5,622 bases of DNA. Source: Deltaproteobacteria bacterium. GTDB lineage: Bacteria > Desulfobacterota > Desulfobacteria > Desulfobacterales > JAFDCJ01. The position numbers and the translations under genes were made by a program. The notes under the pieces are model-generated. The model worked only from the letters and a program-made list of their open reading frames with translations. It was not told the DNA's origin and ran no database searches. The stretch spans positions 1 to 5,622 of the forward strand of contig JAJRVC010000301.1 of the NCBI GenBank assembly GCA_024277475.1. Direction: 5' to 3'. Positions 1 to 5,622 of the stretch are shown here, in pieces; position 1 is the first letter of the stretch, and each line of letters starts with the position of its first letter.

Positions 1-70
1 GGTCGTAGCCGAAGGCGAAGCCTGAAGTGATTCAATTCTTCGAAATTCAGCGGTTCGCTTGTTTTAAAAT
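1..70 (+). repeat. Dispersed intergenic repeat, copy 1
   Basis: Bases 1-27 are identical to 3005-3031, and the similarity continues more loosely through CGGTTCGCT (51-59, matched at 3062-3070). The conserved block contains a tiny hairpin, AGGC-GAA-GCCT (13-23). The repeat may extend left of the window. Both copies are non-coding and in the same orientation, bracketing the first two genes. Confidence 0.85.
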
Positions 71-97
71 AGATAAAGCGTAGCGTCATCAATATTC

Positions 98-118
98 GAC
101 GTTGGACGTTCGACCTGC
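98..118 (+). repeat. Heptamer repeats (GACGTTC type)
   Basis: Three adjoining 7-base units, GACGTTG, GACGTTC and GACCTGC. They are the reverse complement type of the array at 2923-2964. A single further GACGTTC lies at 220-226. Confidence 0.6.
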
Positions 119-128
119 CCGCAATGCC

Positions 129-158
129 TTGAAACTGGTGTGAGGCAAAGTAAATAAT
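129..158 (+). promoter_or_regulatory. Candidate sigma-70-type promoter for the first two genes
   Basis: TTGAAA (129-134), an 18-base spacer and AATAAT (153-158) each match the consensus at 5 of 6 positions. The spacer is one base longer than ideal, and the region is AT-rich, so a chance match is possible. If real, the transcript has a leader of roughly 85-90 bases before the ATG at 253. Confidence 0.3.
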
Positions 159-252
159 TGTGATTCATAACTCAATGATTACGCTAACTCAACGCACTTT
201 GCATGGCAGGCGGGTGTTCGACGTTCGCGTTTAAAGATTGAAGGGCTGAAGG

Positions 253-2034
253 ATGAACCCAAAAGACACCAAAGAAATCGTTATCAGCGTATGCGCCGGA
301 ACCGGCGGAGTCGCCGCCGGAGGATACAAGGTCATCGAAGCCTTTGGACAGGTTCTGGCTGCAAGCGAATTGACGGCCAACTATACACCGCGCACTCACA
401 AGGTGGGCTGCCGGGGGTTTTGCGCCAAGGATGTTTTGGTTGACGTCACCGTTGACGGGCAGACTGAAACCTATCAGTTTGTGACGCCTGAGAAGGTGGA
501 AAGAATCGTTGAGGAGCACATCATCGACGGCCGTCCCATCGACAAGTGGCTGGTAAAAGAAGACTACCACGCCTTTCACGACAAGCAGCAGAAACTGGTG
601 CTGTCCAACTGCGGACACATCGATCCCGAATCCATCGATGAATATATCGCCGCCGGCGGATACGAAGCGGCGGTCAAAGCATTGAAGATGGAACCGGATG
701 ATATCATTAAAACGATAAAAGACTCGGGGCTGCGCGGACGCGGCGGCGGGGGATTTCCAACCGGAATAAAATGGGAAGGCTGCCGACGGGCTGCGGCCAA
801 AACCCGGTATGTGCTTTGCAATGCCGATGAAGGCGATCCCGGCGCGTTTATGGATCGCTCCATCATCGAGGGCAATCCCCATGCTGTGATCGAGGGGATG
901 ATCATCGGCGCTTATGCCATCGGCTCCAATGAAGGGTATATCTATATACGGGCGGAATACCCCCTGGCCGTCTCGCGCTTGCGCCTGGCCCTGGACCAGG
1001 CCCGACAGCAAAATTACCTGGGGGAAAACATTTTCGGCACCGATGTTAATTTCGAAATTAAGGTCGTGTTAGGAGCCGGGGCGTTTGTCTGTGGGGAGTC
1101 CACCGCCCTTATGACTTCCATCGAGGACAAGGCCGGCGAGCCGCGCCCCAAGTACGTGCATACCACCGATCGCGGACTATGGGGCCAGCCCAGCAACCTG
1201 AACAACGTGGAGACCTGGGCCAATGTTCCCCTGATTGTCGCCAACGGTGCCCAATGGTATGCCGCCATCGGCAACGAGGGCAGCAAGGGGACCAAAATCT
1301 TTTCCCTGGTGGGAAAGATCAACAACACCGGGCTGGTGGAAGTTCCTATGGGAATCCCGCTGCGGGATATCATTTATGAAATCGGCGGCGGCATTCCCAA
1401 CAAAAAAGAATTCAAGGCTGTACAGACGGGAGGGCCGTCGGGAGGATGCATTCCGGCCAGTCATCTGGATATGCCGGTGGATTATGAGCATCTTTCCGAG
1501 GCCGGTTCCATGATGGGCTCCGGGGGGATGATTGTGCTCGACGAGGACACCTGCATGGTGGACATGGCCAAGTACTTTCTGCAGTTCTGTATGGATGAAA
1601 GCTGCGGCCAATGCACTCCCTGCCGGGAAGGCGTGACCCAGATGGTGCGCCTGTTGACCGAAATTACCCAGGGCCGGGGAACCGATAAGCACATCGATCT
1701 GCTGCAGGAGCTGGCAGTCGCGATCACCGATACCTCCTTGTGTGCGCTGGGCAAAAGCGCCCCTAACCCCGTGCTGTCCACCCTGCGCTATTTCCGGGAT
1801 GAATATGACGCCCATATTCATGATAAGCGCTGTCCTGCCGGGGTATGCAAGGAACTGACCACCTTTTTCATTGACGAAACCGCCTGCACCGGATGCACGA
1901 TTTGCGCTCGCAACTGCCCGGCAGGCGCCATTTCCGGCGAAAGAAAAGAGCCCCATGTCATCAACCAGGAAAAATGCATTAAGTGCCGTGTCTGCTATGA
2001 AAAATGCAAGTTCGGTGCGGTTCGTAAAGAATAG
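253..2034 (+). CDS. NuoF/HydB/HndC-family NADH-binding FMN iron-sulfur flavoprotein (593 aa)
   Basis: Cytoplasmic diaphorase subunit that exchanges electrons between NAD(H) and Fe-S clusters through FMN. Visible in order: a thioredoxin-like ferredoxin domain (about 8-90) with C14, C53 and C57; the FMN/NADH region with RGRGGGGFPTG (161-171), NADEGDPGAF (190-199), GAGAFVCGEST (274-284) and PSNLNNVET (313-321); an SLBB-like stretch (about 345-430); the NuoF [4Fe-4S] site C451, C454, C457 and C497; a hinge pair C527/C532; and a C-terminal two-cluster ferredoxin (C545/548/551/555 and C575/578/581/585). The fused ferredoxin ends and the length of about 590 residues fit HydB/HndC-type soluble subunits rather than complex I NuoF. 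The ATG has AAGGG (241-245) seven bases upstream. The next gene starts 12 bases after the stop, so they are probably cotranscribed. Oddity: G19 stands where the ferredoxin domain usually has a second N-terminal Cys. The family is certain; the physiological partner is not. Confidence 0.95.
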   Translation: MNPKDTKEIVISVCAGTGGVAAGGYKVIEAFGQVLAASELTANYTPRTHKVGCRGFCAKDVLVDVTVDGQTETYQFVTPEKVERIVEEHIIDGRPIDKWLVKEDYHAFHDKQQKLVLSNCGHIDPESIDEYIAAGGYEAAVKALKMEPDDIIKTIKDSGLRGRGGGGFPTGIKWEGCRRAAAKTRYVLCNADEGDPGAFMDRSIIEGNPHAVIEGMIIGAYAIGSNEGYIYIRAEYPLAVSRLRLALDQARQQNYLGENIFGTDVNFEIKVVLGAGAFVCGESTALMTSIEDKAGEPRPKYVHTTDRGLWGQPSNLNNVETWANVPLIVANGAQWYAAIGNEGSKGTKIFSLVGKINNTGLVEVPMGIPLRDIIYEIGGGIPNKKEFKAVQTGGPSGGCIPASHLDMPVDYEHLSEAGSMMGSGGMIVLDEDTCMVDMAKYFLQFCMDESCGQCTPCREGVTQMVRLLTEITQGRGTDKHIDLLQELAVAITDTSLCALGKSAPNPVLSTLRYFRDEYDAHIHDKRCPAGVCKELTTFFIDETACTGCTICARNCPAGAISGERKEPHVINQEKCIKCRVCYEKCKFGAVRKE

Positions 2035-2038
2035 GGAG
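2033..2038 (+). promoter_or_regulatory. Shine-Dalgarno for adaptor 1 overlapping the upstream stop codon
   Basis: AGGGAG shares its first two bases with the TAG stop of the NADH flavoprotein gene and lies 8 bases before the ATG at 2047. This supports that start and suggests translational coupling of the two subunits. Confidence 0.7.
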
Positions 2039-2046
2039 ACCCTTCG

Positions 2047-2850
2047 ATGCCCGATATGATCAATCTTTCGATAAACGATAAAGAGATACAGGCACCCGCC
2101 GGTATGACCGTGCTGGAAGCCGCCGGCAGAGCGGGGATCTATATTCCGACCCTGTGCCATCACGAAGCCCTCGAACCTGAGGGTACCTGCCGGCTTTGCA
2201 TTGTCGAGGTCAGTGGGTCGATCCGGCATGGCATCCGTGTTGCCTGTATTCAGGAAGTCAAAGAAGGACTGGTGGTCGAAACCGACACCGAACGTATCCA
2301 GAAAGATCGCCGGATTGTCCTGGAACTGCTGCTTGGCCGTAGTCCCTATTCCAAAGAGCTGCTCGACCTTGCCGCCGGATGCGGGGTGATGACCAGCCGT
2401 TTTCTCACCGGGGAAAATGACGATTGCGTGCGCTGCGGACGCTGCGTGCGGGTGTGCAGGGATAAAATCGGTGCTTACGCCCTTTGCTGGGTCAATCGGG
2501 GCAATGAAAGAAAAATAACCACGGACTTCGAACGGCTTTCCGAAAACTGCATCGGCTGCGGTGCCTGTGCCCAGGTCTGCCCCACCGGCGCCATTCGCAT
2601 CGAAGACCGTGGCAATGAAAGAAAAATATACACCTGGGGGCAGGTGCTGGCAAAATTCAAGCTTGAGCCCTGCAAGCGGTGCGGCCGCCCGTTTGCACCC
2701 CAGAAATATCTGGATCGTATCAGTGAAAAGGCCTATAAACCAAAGGGTTTGGAACTAGTGGATGCCGTCTGTCCCGAGTGCGTTAAAAAAGCAGAGCCGC
2801 CCCGGGCGACCCGGGTCGATTTCGGTCGTATGCCTCCCAGGATGTGGTGA
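2047..2850 (+). CDS. NuoG/HoxU-like [2Fe-2S]/2[4Fe-4S] electron-transfer subunit, adaptor 1 (267 aa)
   Basis: Probable electron conduit from the upstream NADH flavoprotein to ferredoxin or a catalytic partner, in the cytoplasm. A plant-type [2Fe-2S] domain (about 4-78) has C37, C48, C51 and C67. A two-cluster ferredoxin has C127/C130/C133/C137 and C168/C171/C174/C178. The tail has C209-x2-C212 and C242-x2-C245. Between 68 and 126 there is no His and only one Cys, so the His/Cys [4Fe-4S] site of NuoG, HoxU and HydA is absent. The protein is far shorter than NuoG and has no molybdopterin or H-cluster domain, so it is an adaptor and not a dehydrogenase. It contains an in-frame 18-base duplication encoding RGNERKI twice (151-157, 188-194). 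The start follows AGGGAG (2033-2038); Met4 at 2056 is a less well placed alternative. It is paralogous to the gene at 3297. Confidence 0.92.
   Translation: MPDMINLSINDKEIQAPAGMTVLEAAGRAGIYIPTLCHHEALEPEGTCRLCIVEVSGSIRHGIRVACIQEVKEGLVVETDTERIQKDRRIVLELLLGRSPYSKELLDLAAGCGVMTSRFLTGENDDCVRCGRCVRVCRDKIGAYALCWVNRGNERKITTDFERLSENCIGCGACAQVCPTGAIRIEDRGNERKIYTWGQVLAKFKLEPCKRCGRPFAPQKYLDRISEKAYKPKGLELVDAVCPECVKKAEPPRATRVDFGRMPPRMW
2500..2628 (+). repeat. In-frame 18-base direct repeat inside adaptor 1
   Basis: The same 18 bases (GGCAATGAAAGAAAAATA) occur at 2500-2517 and 2611-2628, 111 bases apart, which is exactly 37 codons. Together with a preceding Arg codon they encode RGNERKI after each ferredoxin half. 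The paralogous gene at 3297 does not have this duplication. Confidence 0.9.
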
Positions 2851-2922
2851 TGGTGACGGGTGGCGGGTATAAGCGCCGCCTCTGACCAAAAAACGGCCAG
2901 TCTGATCGGAAAAGAAACTGAT

Positions 2923-2964
<42 letters not shown>

Positions 2965-3004
2965 TGTATTCTGTCTGTTTTATAAGAGATTTAGCGACCT
3001 GTCG

Positions 3005-3080
3005 GGTCGTAGCCGAAGGCGAAGCCTGAAGCGTTTCCTTCCTTCGACATTCGATATTCTGCGGTTCGCTGTTCAAACAC
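3005..3080 (+). repeat. Dispersed intergenic repeat, copy 2
   Basis: Second copy of the element at the left edge: 27 identical bases (3005-3031), then a diverged middle that includes the heptamer pair GACATTC, GATATTC (3046-3059), then CGGTTCGCT (3062-3070). It lacks a transposase and target-site duplications that I can see, so it resembles a non-autonomous intergenic repeat family more than an insertion sequence. Confidence 0.85.
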
Positions 3081-3138
3081 TGTGTAGTTTCATATAAGGG
3101 CATGGCGCGTTGGGCAGGACAACTTGAAGCCGAAATAT

Positions 3139-3208
3139 CTGACGCCTGACTTCTGTTCTCTGACTTCTGGTATTTGGTTGCGGGTTACGGGTTACGAAAC
3201 GCGCAACA
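3139..3208 (+). repeat. Heptamer array of mixed units, ten in register
   Basis: Ten contiguous 7-base units, nine of which begin with C at exact 7-base steps from 3139. CTGACTT occurs at 3146 and 3160, and CGGGTTA occurs twice in tandem at 3181 and 3188. The unit sequence differs from the GAACGTC array, but the period is the same. Confidence 0.75.
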
Positions 3209-3296
3209 GTTTGAAGCCAATCACGATCAATAGGGAATTGCCCCCTCTGTATTGAAATTTTAAACAGGGTCTGAATGCCAGGGAGGAATTACCGTT

Positions 3297-4085
3297 ATGG
3301 TTAATATAAAAATCAACGGCCGGGACCATGAGACTGAAGAAGGCGTACGACTGCTTCTGGTGTTACAGGGAAAGGGTGTTAAAGTACCGAGTCTATGTTT
3401 TCATCATGCCCTCACACCGGCGGCGGCATGCAAACTTTGCGTGGTCGAGGTGACTGAGGACGGCAAACCGCCCCGTACCCGGCTGTCCTGTGCGGTAAAA
3501 TGCCGCGATGGCATGCAGGTGACGACTGAAAGCGCCATGATCCATCAATTGCGCAACAAGGCCATTGGGGAGCTTTTAAAGCTGGCACCTTTTTCCGATG
3601 TGATCCATAAAATCGGGTCGGAATTCGGACTCACCACCGGGTTAAAACCCGACTGGTGTATTCGCTGCCGCCTGTGTGTCCGGGTTTGTGCGGATATCAT
3701 CGGAGCAAAGGCGCTGAAGATGGTCCGGCGGGGAGGGCTGCAATACGTAGCGCCTTCCGAAGATGGAACCTGTATCGGTTGCGGCACCTGCACCAATATC
3801 TGCCCGACCGGCGCTATCCGGGCCGAAGACGACGAAAACGTGCGCACCATCCGGATCCGCGATGAGGTCGTCGGCCGTCATGCCCTTGAACGGTGCGAAA
3901 TATGCGGCCGCTATTATGCCACTACCCGATTTATCGAGCATGTGAAGTCGCGCGAGGTGTCTCATCCGGATGAAAAAGAAGAGCACAACCACTGCCCCAC
4001 GTGTGCCAAGCTGTATTCAAAACGAAATCTTCGGATCGCCGCCCCGCATCTGGCCAAGACCTATGGCGGCAAACCGCTTAAATGA
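3297..4085 (+). CDS. NuoG/HoxU-like [2Fe-2S]/2[4Fe-4S] electron-transfer subunit, adaptor 2 (262 aa)
   Basis: A full-length paralogue of the subunit at 2047-2850 with the same domain order. The [2Fe-2S] site is C34, C45, C48 and C65. The two [4Fe-4S] sites are C121/C124/C127/C131 and C159/C162/C165/C169, the second inside CIGCGTCTNICPTGAIR (159-175). The tail has C200-x2-C203 and C233-x2-C236. As in adaptor 1, no cysteines of a NuoG-type His/Cys cluster exist between the two ferredoxin parts (C69 is the only extra one). A strong AGGGAGGA (3280-3287) sits 9 bases before the ATG. It is separated from the genes to its left by 446 bases of repeat-rich DNA and is followed after 129 bases by the NAD(P)H flavoprotein, so it likely forms the partner of that protein. 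Its role as an electron relay is inferred from its clusters; no specific acceptor can be read from the sequence. Confidence 0.92.
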   Translation: MVNIKINGRDHETEEGVRLLLVLQGKGVKVPSLCFHHALTPAAACKLCVVEVTEDGKPPRTRLSCAVKCRDGMQVTTESAMIHQLRNKAIGELLKLAPFSDVIHKIGSEFGLTTGLKPDWCIRCRLCVRVCADIIGAKALKMVRRGGLQYVAPSEDGTCIGCGTCTNICPTGAIRAEDDENVRTIRIRDEVVGRHALERCEICGRYYATTRFIEHVKSREVSHPDEKEEHNHCPTCAKLYSKRNLRIAAPHLAKTYGGKPLK

Positions 4086-4094
4086 TGTCACAAA

Positions 4095-4118
4095 TTAGTT
4101 GAATAGTTGATTGGTTGA
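4095..4118 (+). repeat. Octamer array, three units
   Basis: TTAGTTGA (4095-4102), ATAGTTGA (4103-4110) and TTGGTTGA (4111-4118) form a three-copy degenerate tandem repeat just after the stop of adaptor 2. It is AT-rich and non-coding. Confidence 0.7.
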
Positions 4119-4134
4119 TTAACTGCGCATGGAA

Positions 4135-4163
4135 TTGACGTGACTTTCACAAAAACATATTGA
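4135..4163 (+). promoter_or_regulatory. Weak promoter candidate ahead of the NAD(P)H flavoprotein
   Basis: TTGACG (4135-4140) is a good -35-like hexamer, but the -10 region 17 bases later (TATTGA, 4158-4163) matches poorly. The gene could equally be read through from adaptor 2, 129 bases upstream. Confidence 0.2.
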
Positions 4164-4193
4164 CCCTATCGGCCCAGAAATAGTTCTGTAGGG
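4164..4193 (+). promoter_or_regulatory. Possible leader hairpin before the NAD(P)H flavoprotein
   Basis: CAGAA (4175-4179) pairs with TTCTG (4184-4188) around a four-base loop. CCCTA (4164-4168) can pair with TAGGG (4189-4193), leaving a six-base bulge on the left arm. The hairpin ends 7 bases before the ribosome binding site at 4201. There is no T-run after it, so it is not a classical terminator; it could be an mRNA leader or processing structure. Confidence 0.35.
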
Positions 4194-4214
4194 GCACTTA
4201 AAGGAAGAAATATC

Positions 4215-5622
4215 ATGTCCGAAATAACCTGTCCGGTCAGCAATACCATGGTCCGGTTAGAAGAAACCCTGAATTCCAATCGCCTGACAAACCCGAAAAA
4301 CAGGCGGATTGCCGAAGAACTTCACGAGCTTTTCCATGATATCGCCTGGGGCCGAGCCGGAGAAGATCATCTGCCTGCGGTTGAATCCCTGGCACAGGAG
4401 TTAATTGTTGAAGACAGGAGCGATGCCGGCATTGAAACCGGAACCCTCGTCAAATCTGTGGTGGATGAATACCGGGAAGTGTTTATCAGTCACATAGATA
4501 CCCATAACTGTACCACCGGAGATTGTGTTTTACTGGCACCCGCACCGTGTCAGATGGCCTGTCCGGCCGGCATCGACGTACCCACCTATGTCACCCTTAT
4601 CGGTCACGGGCGAGACGTCGAAGCCATCGATGTCATCCGGCAGGATAACCCTTTCCCCTGGGTGTGCGGGCTTATTTGTACCCGGCCTTGTGAATTCATG
4701 TGTGTCAGGGGACGAATCGATACCCCCATATCCATAAAGTTTCTGAAAGCATTTGCCGCGGAACGGGCGTTTGCTGAAAGACGGTATAAAAATCCGGCAA
4801 AACAACTGGCCCAGGACAAGAAAGTCTGTATCATCGGTGCCGGTCCGGCCGGTTTGACGGCGGCCTACTATTTGGCCCTCAAAGGATACGGGGTCAAAGT
4901 AATCGAGGCCTTGCCGATGGCAGGAGGAATGATGATGGTTGGGATTCCGCGCTACCGTCTTCCCCGGGAGGTCATCGACCGTGAGGTTGCGATGATCGAG
5001 GATCTTGGCGTTGAATTTGTATTCAACACCCGCCTCGGTGAAGATGTTTCCCTGAAATCATTAAAAAAAGAAGGGTTTGAGGCCTTTTTTCTGGCTGTGG
5101 GTGCACACAATTCCTTTAAGCTGGGCATAACCGGGGAAAAAGATTTTCCCCAAGTGATCGATGCCATCCAAATATTAAGGGCGGTAGCCTTGGGTGAGCG
5201 TCACATTCCGGGGAAAAAGATCGTAGTGATCGGGGGAGGAAATGTTGCCATTGACGTAGCCAGGACTTGCATGCGATTGGGCTGTGAAGAGGTGACCATC
5301 GCCTATCGCCGGACTCGAACGGAAATGCCGGCTGACGAAGAAGAAGTGGAACAGGCGGAGGAAGAAGGCGTTAAAATATCGTTTTTAACAGTCCCGGTTG
5401 AAGTCGTGGGAGAACACGGACGGTTGACGGCCATGAAATGCCTGCGGGCTGAGATGGTAGTACGGGAAGGCAGTGACCGCAAATCCCCCGTGCCCGTCCC
5501 GGACAGCGATTTTTTGATGGATGTAGATGCGGTGATTCCGGCAATCGGGCAGAGGGTTGACGCCGGTTGTATGGTAGAATTTTCCGAGCTTAAATGGACA
5601 CGCCGCAGCACTATCGATATCA
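4215..5622 (+). CDS. GltD/NfnB-type FAD-dependent NAD(P)H oxidoreductase, 3' end outside window (469 codons visible)
   Basis: Open to the right edge with no stop. Probable role: two-electron exchange with NADP(H) through FAD and transfer to Fe-S clusters, as in NfnB, GltD and related SfrB/StnA-like proteins. Visible: a helical N-terminal region (about 13-97) resembling the NuoF Fe-S domain but without its cluster cysteines; a hinge motif H93-I94-x4-C99-x2-G102-x-C104; a dihydropyrimidine-dehydrogenase-type Fe-S domain with C112/C116 and C151/C155/C159/C163 (CGLICTRPCEFMC); an FAD Rossmann motif IIGAGPAG (206-213); a second nucleotide motif VIGGGNVAID (338-347) followed by AYRRTRTEMPA (363-373), whose arginines suggest NADPH preference; and PAIGQ (442-446), typical of the FAD-closing segment. 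The start has AAGGA (4201-4205) nine bases upstream; Met12 (4248) is an alternative. The exact enzyme identity is open without the C-terminus. Confidence 0.92.
   Translation, partial: MSEITCPVSNTMVRLEETLNSNRLTNPKNRRIAEELHELFHDIAWGRAGEDHLPAVESLAQELIVEDRSDAGIETGTLVKSVVDEYREVFISHIDTHNCTTGDCVLLAPAPCQMACPAGIDVPTYVTLIGHGRDVEAIDVIRQDNPFPWVCGLICTRPCEFMCVRGRIDTPISIKFLKAFAAERAFAERRYKNPAKQLAQDKKVCIIGAGPAGLTAAYYLALKGYGVKVIEALPMAGGMMMVGIPRYRLPREVIDREVAMIEDLGVEFVFNTRLGEDVSLKSLKKEGFEAFFLAVGAHNSFKLGITGEKDFPQVIDAIQILRAVALGERHIPGKKIVVIGGGNVAIDVARTCMRLGCEEVTIAYRRTRTEMPADEEEVEQAEEEGVKISFLTVPVEVVGEHGRLTAMKCLRAEMVVREGSDRKSPVPVPDSDFLMDVDAVIPAIGQRVDAGCMVEFSELKWTRRSTIDI

Larger units (their letters stand above)
1..252. 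other. Gene-free leader upstream of the NADH flavoprotein
   Basis: No convincing coding frame. It holds a dispersed repeat copy at its left end (1-70), heptamer-type repeats around 98-118 and 220-226, and an imperfect inverted repeat: CCTGCC/ATGC at 114-127 opposite GCAT/GGCAGG at 201-210. A weak promoter candidate lies at 129-158. No NuoE-like gene, the common neighbour of NuoF-type genes, fits in this stretch; one may lie further left. Confidence 0.7.

Noticed and set aside
114..210. Inverted repeat in the leader as a riboswitch or attenuator
   Set aside because: Only 6+4 pairs with a bulge and an intervening loop of over 70 bases; no known riboswitch core is recognisable.
184..1011. Long reverse-strand open frame (275 codons) over the first gene
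   Set aside because: Antisense to a strongly conserved NuoF-family frame, with no recognisable motif; a shadow of codon bias.
1177..2229. Reverse-strand open frame of 350 codons spanning the junction of the first two genes
   Set aside because: Antisense to the Cys-rich motifs of both genes; its protein has a low-complexity, repetitive look and no domain.
2807..2818. Perfect 12-base palindrome CGACCCGGGTCG near the end of adaptor 1
   Set aside because: Lies within coding sequence in a GC-rich stretch; a chance palindrome of this length is plausible and nothing else marks it as a site.
2862..2880. GGCGG/CCGCC stem after adaptor 1 as a terminator
   Set aside because: Only five base pairs with a nine-base loop, and no T-run follows.
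3168..3181. TGG...TTGC resembling a sigma-54 -24/-12 promoter
   Set aside because: The GG-to-GC spacing is 9 rather than 10 bases, and the sequence is part of the heptamer array.

Overview
The window carries four same-strand genes for soluble iron-sulfur/flavin oxidoreductase subunits, three complete and one cut by the right edge. The repeat-rich intergenic DNA, moderate GC content and gene content suggest an anaerobic bacterium, probably a Desulfobacterales-type (Desulfobacterota) sulfate reducer or syntroph. That assignment rests on pattern memory, not on a marker gene.

Layout: 1-252 is a gene-free leader with one copy of a dispersed repeat and heptanucleotide-type repeats. 253-2034 encodes a NuoF/HydB/HndC-type NADH-binding FMN flavoprotein with a C-terminal double [4Fe-4S] domain. 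2047-2850, 12 bases later, encodes a NuoG/HoxU-like electron-transfer subunit. 2851-3296 is a 446-base gap filled with a second copy of the dispersed repeat and several 7-base-period arrays. 3297-4085 encodes a paralogue of the electron-transfer subunit. 4086-4214 is a short gap with an octamer array and a possible hairpin. From 4215 to the right edge runs a GltD/NfnB-type FAD, NAD(P)H oxidoreductase; 469 codons are visible and the 3' end is missing.

How they may work together: the genes fall into two mirrored pairs, an NAD(H) flavoprotein with adaptor 1, then adaptor 2 with a probable NADP(H) flavoprotein. The adaptors share unusual features: a [2Fe-2S] ferredoxin domain, no NuoG-type His/Cys cluster site, two [4Fe-4S] sites, and a C-terminal pair of CxxC knuckles at rubredoxin spacing. 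The N-terminus of the NADP(H) flavoprotein looks like a cysteine-stripped copy of the Fe-S domain of NuoF that keeps a hinge motif. The best hypothesis is a multi-subunit electron-bifurcating or confurcating (NADH/NADPH/ferredoxin) system of the HydABC/Bfu/Stn/Nfn kind, or two related modules serving different partners. No catalytic subunit (hydrogenase, formate dehydrogenase) lies in the window, so the final substrate is unknown.
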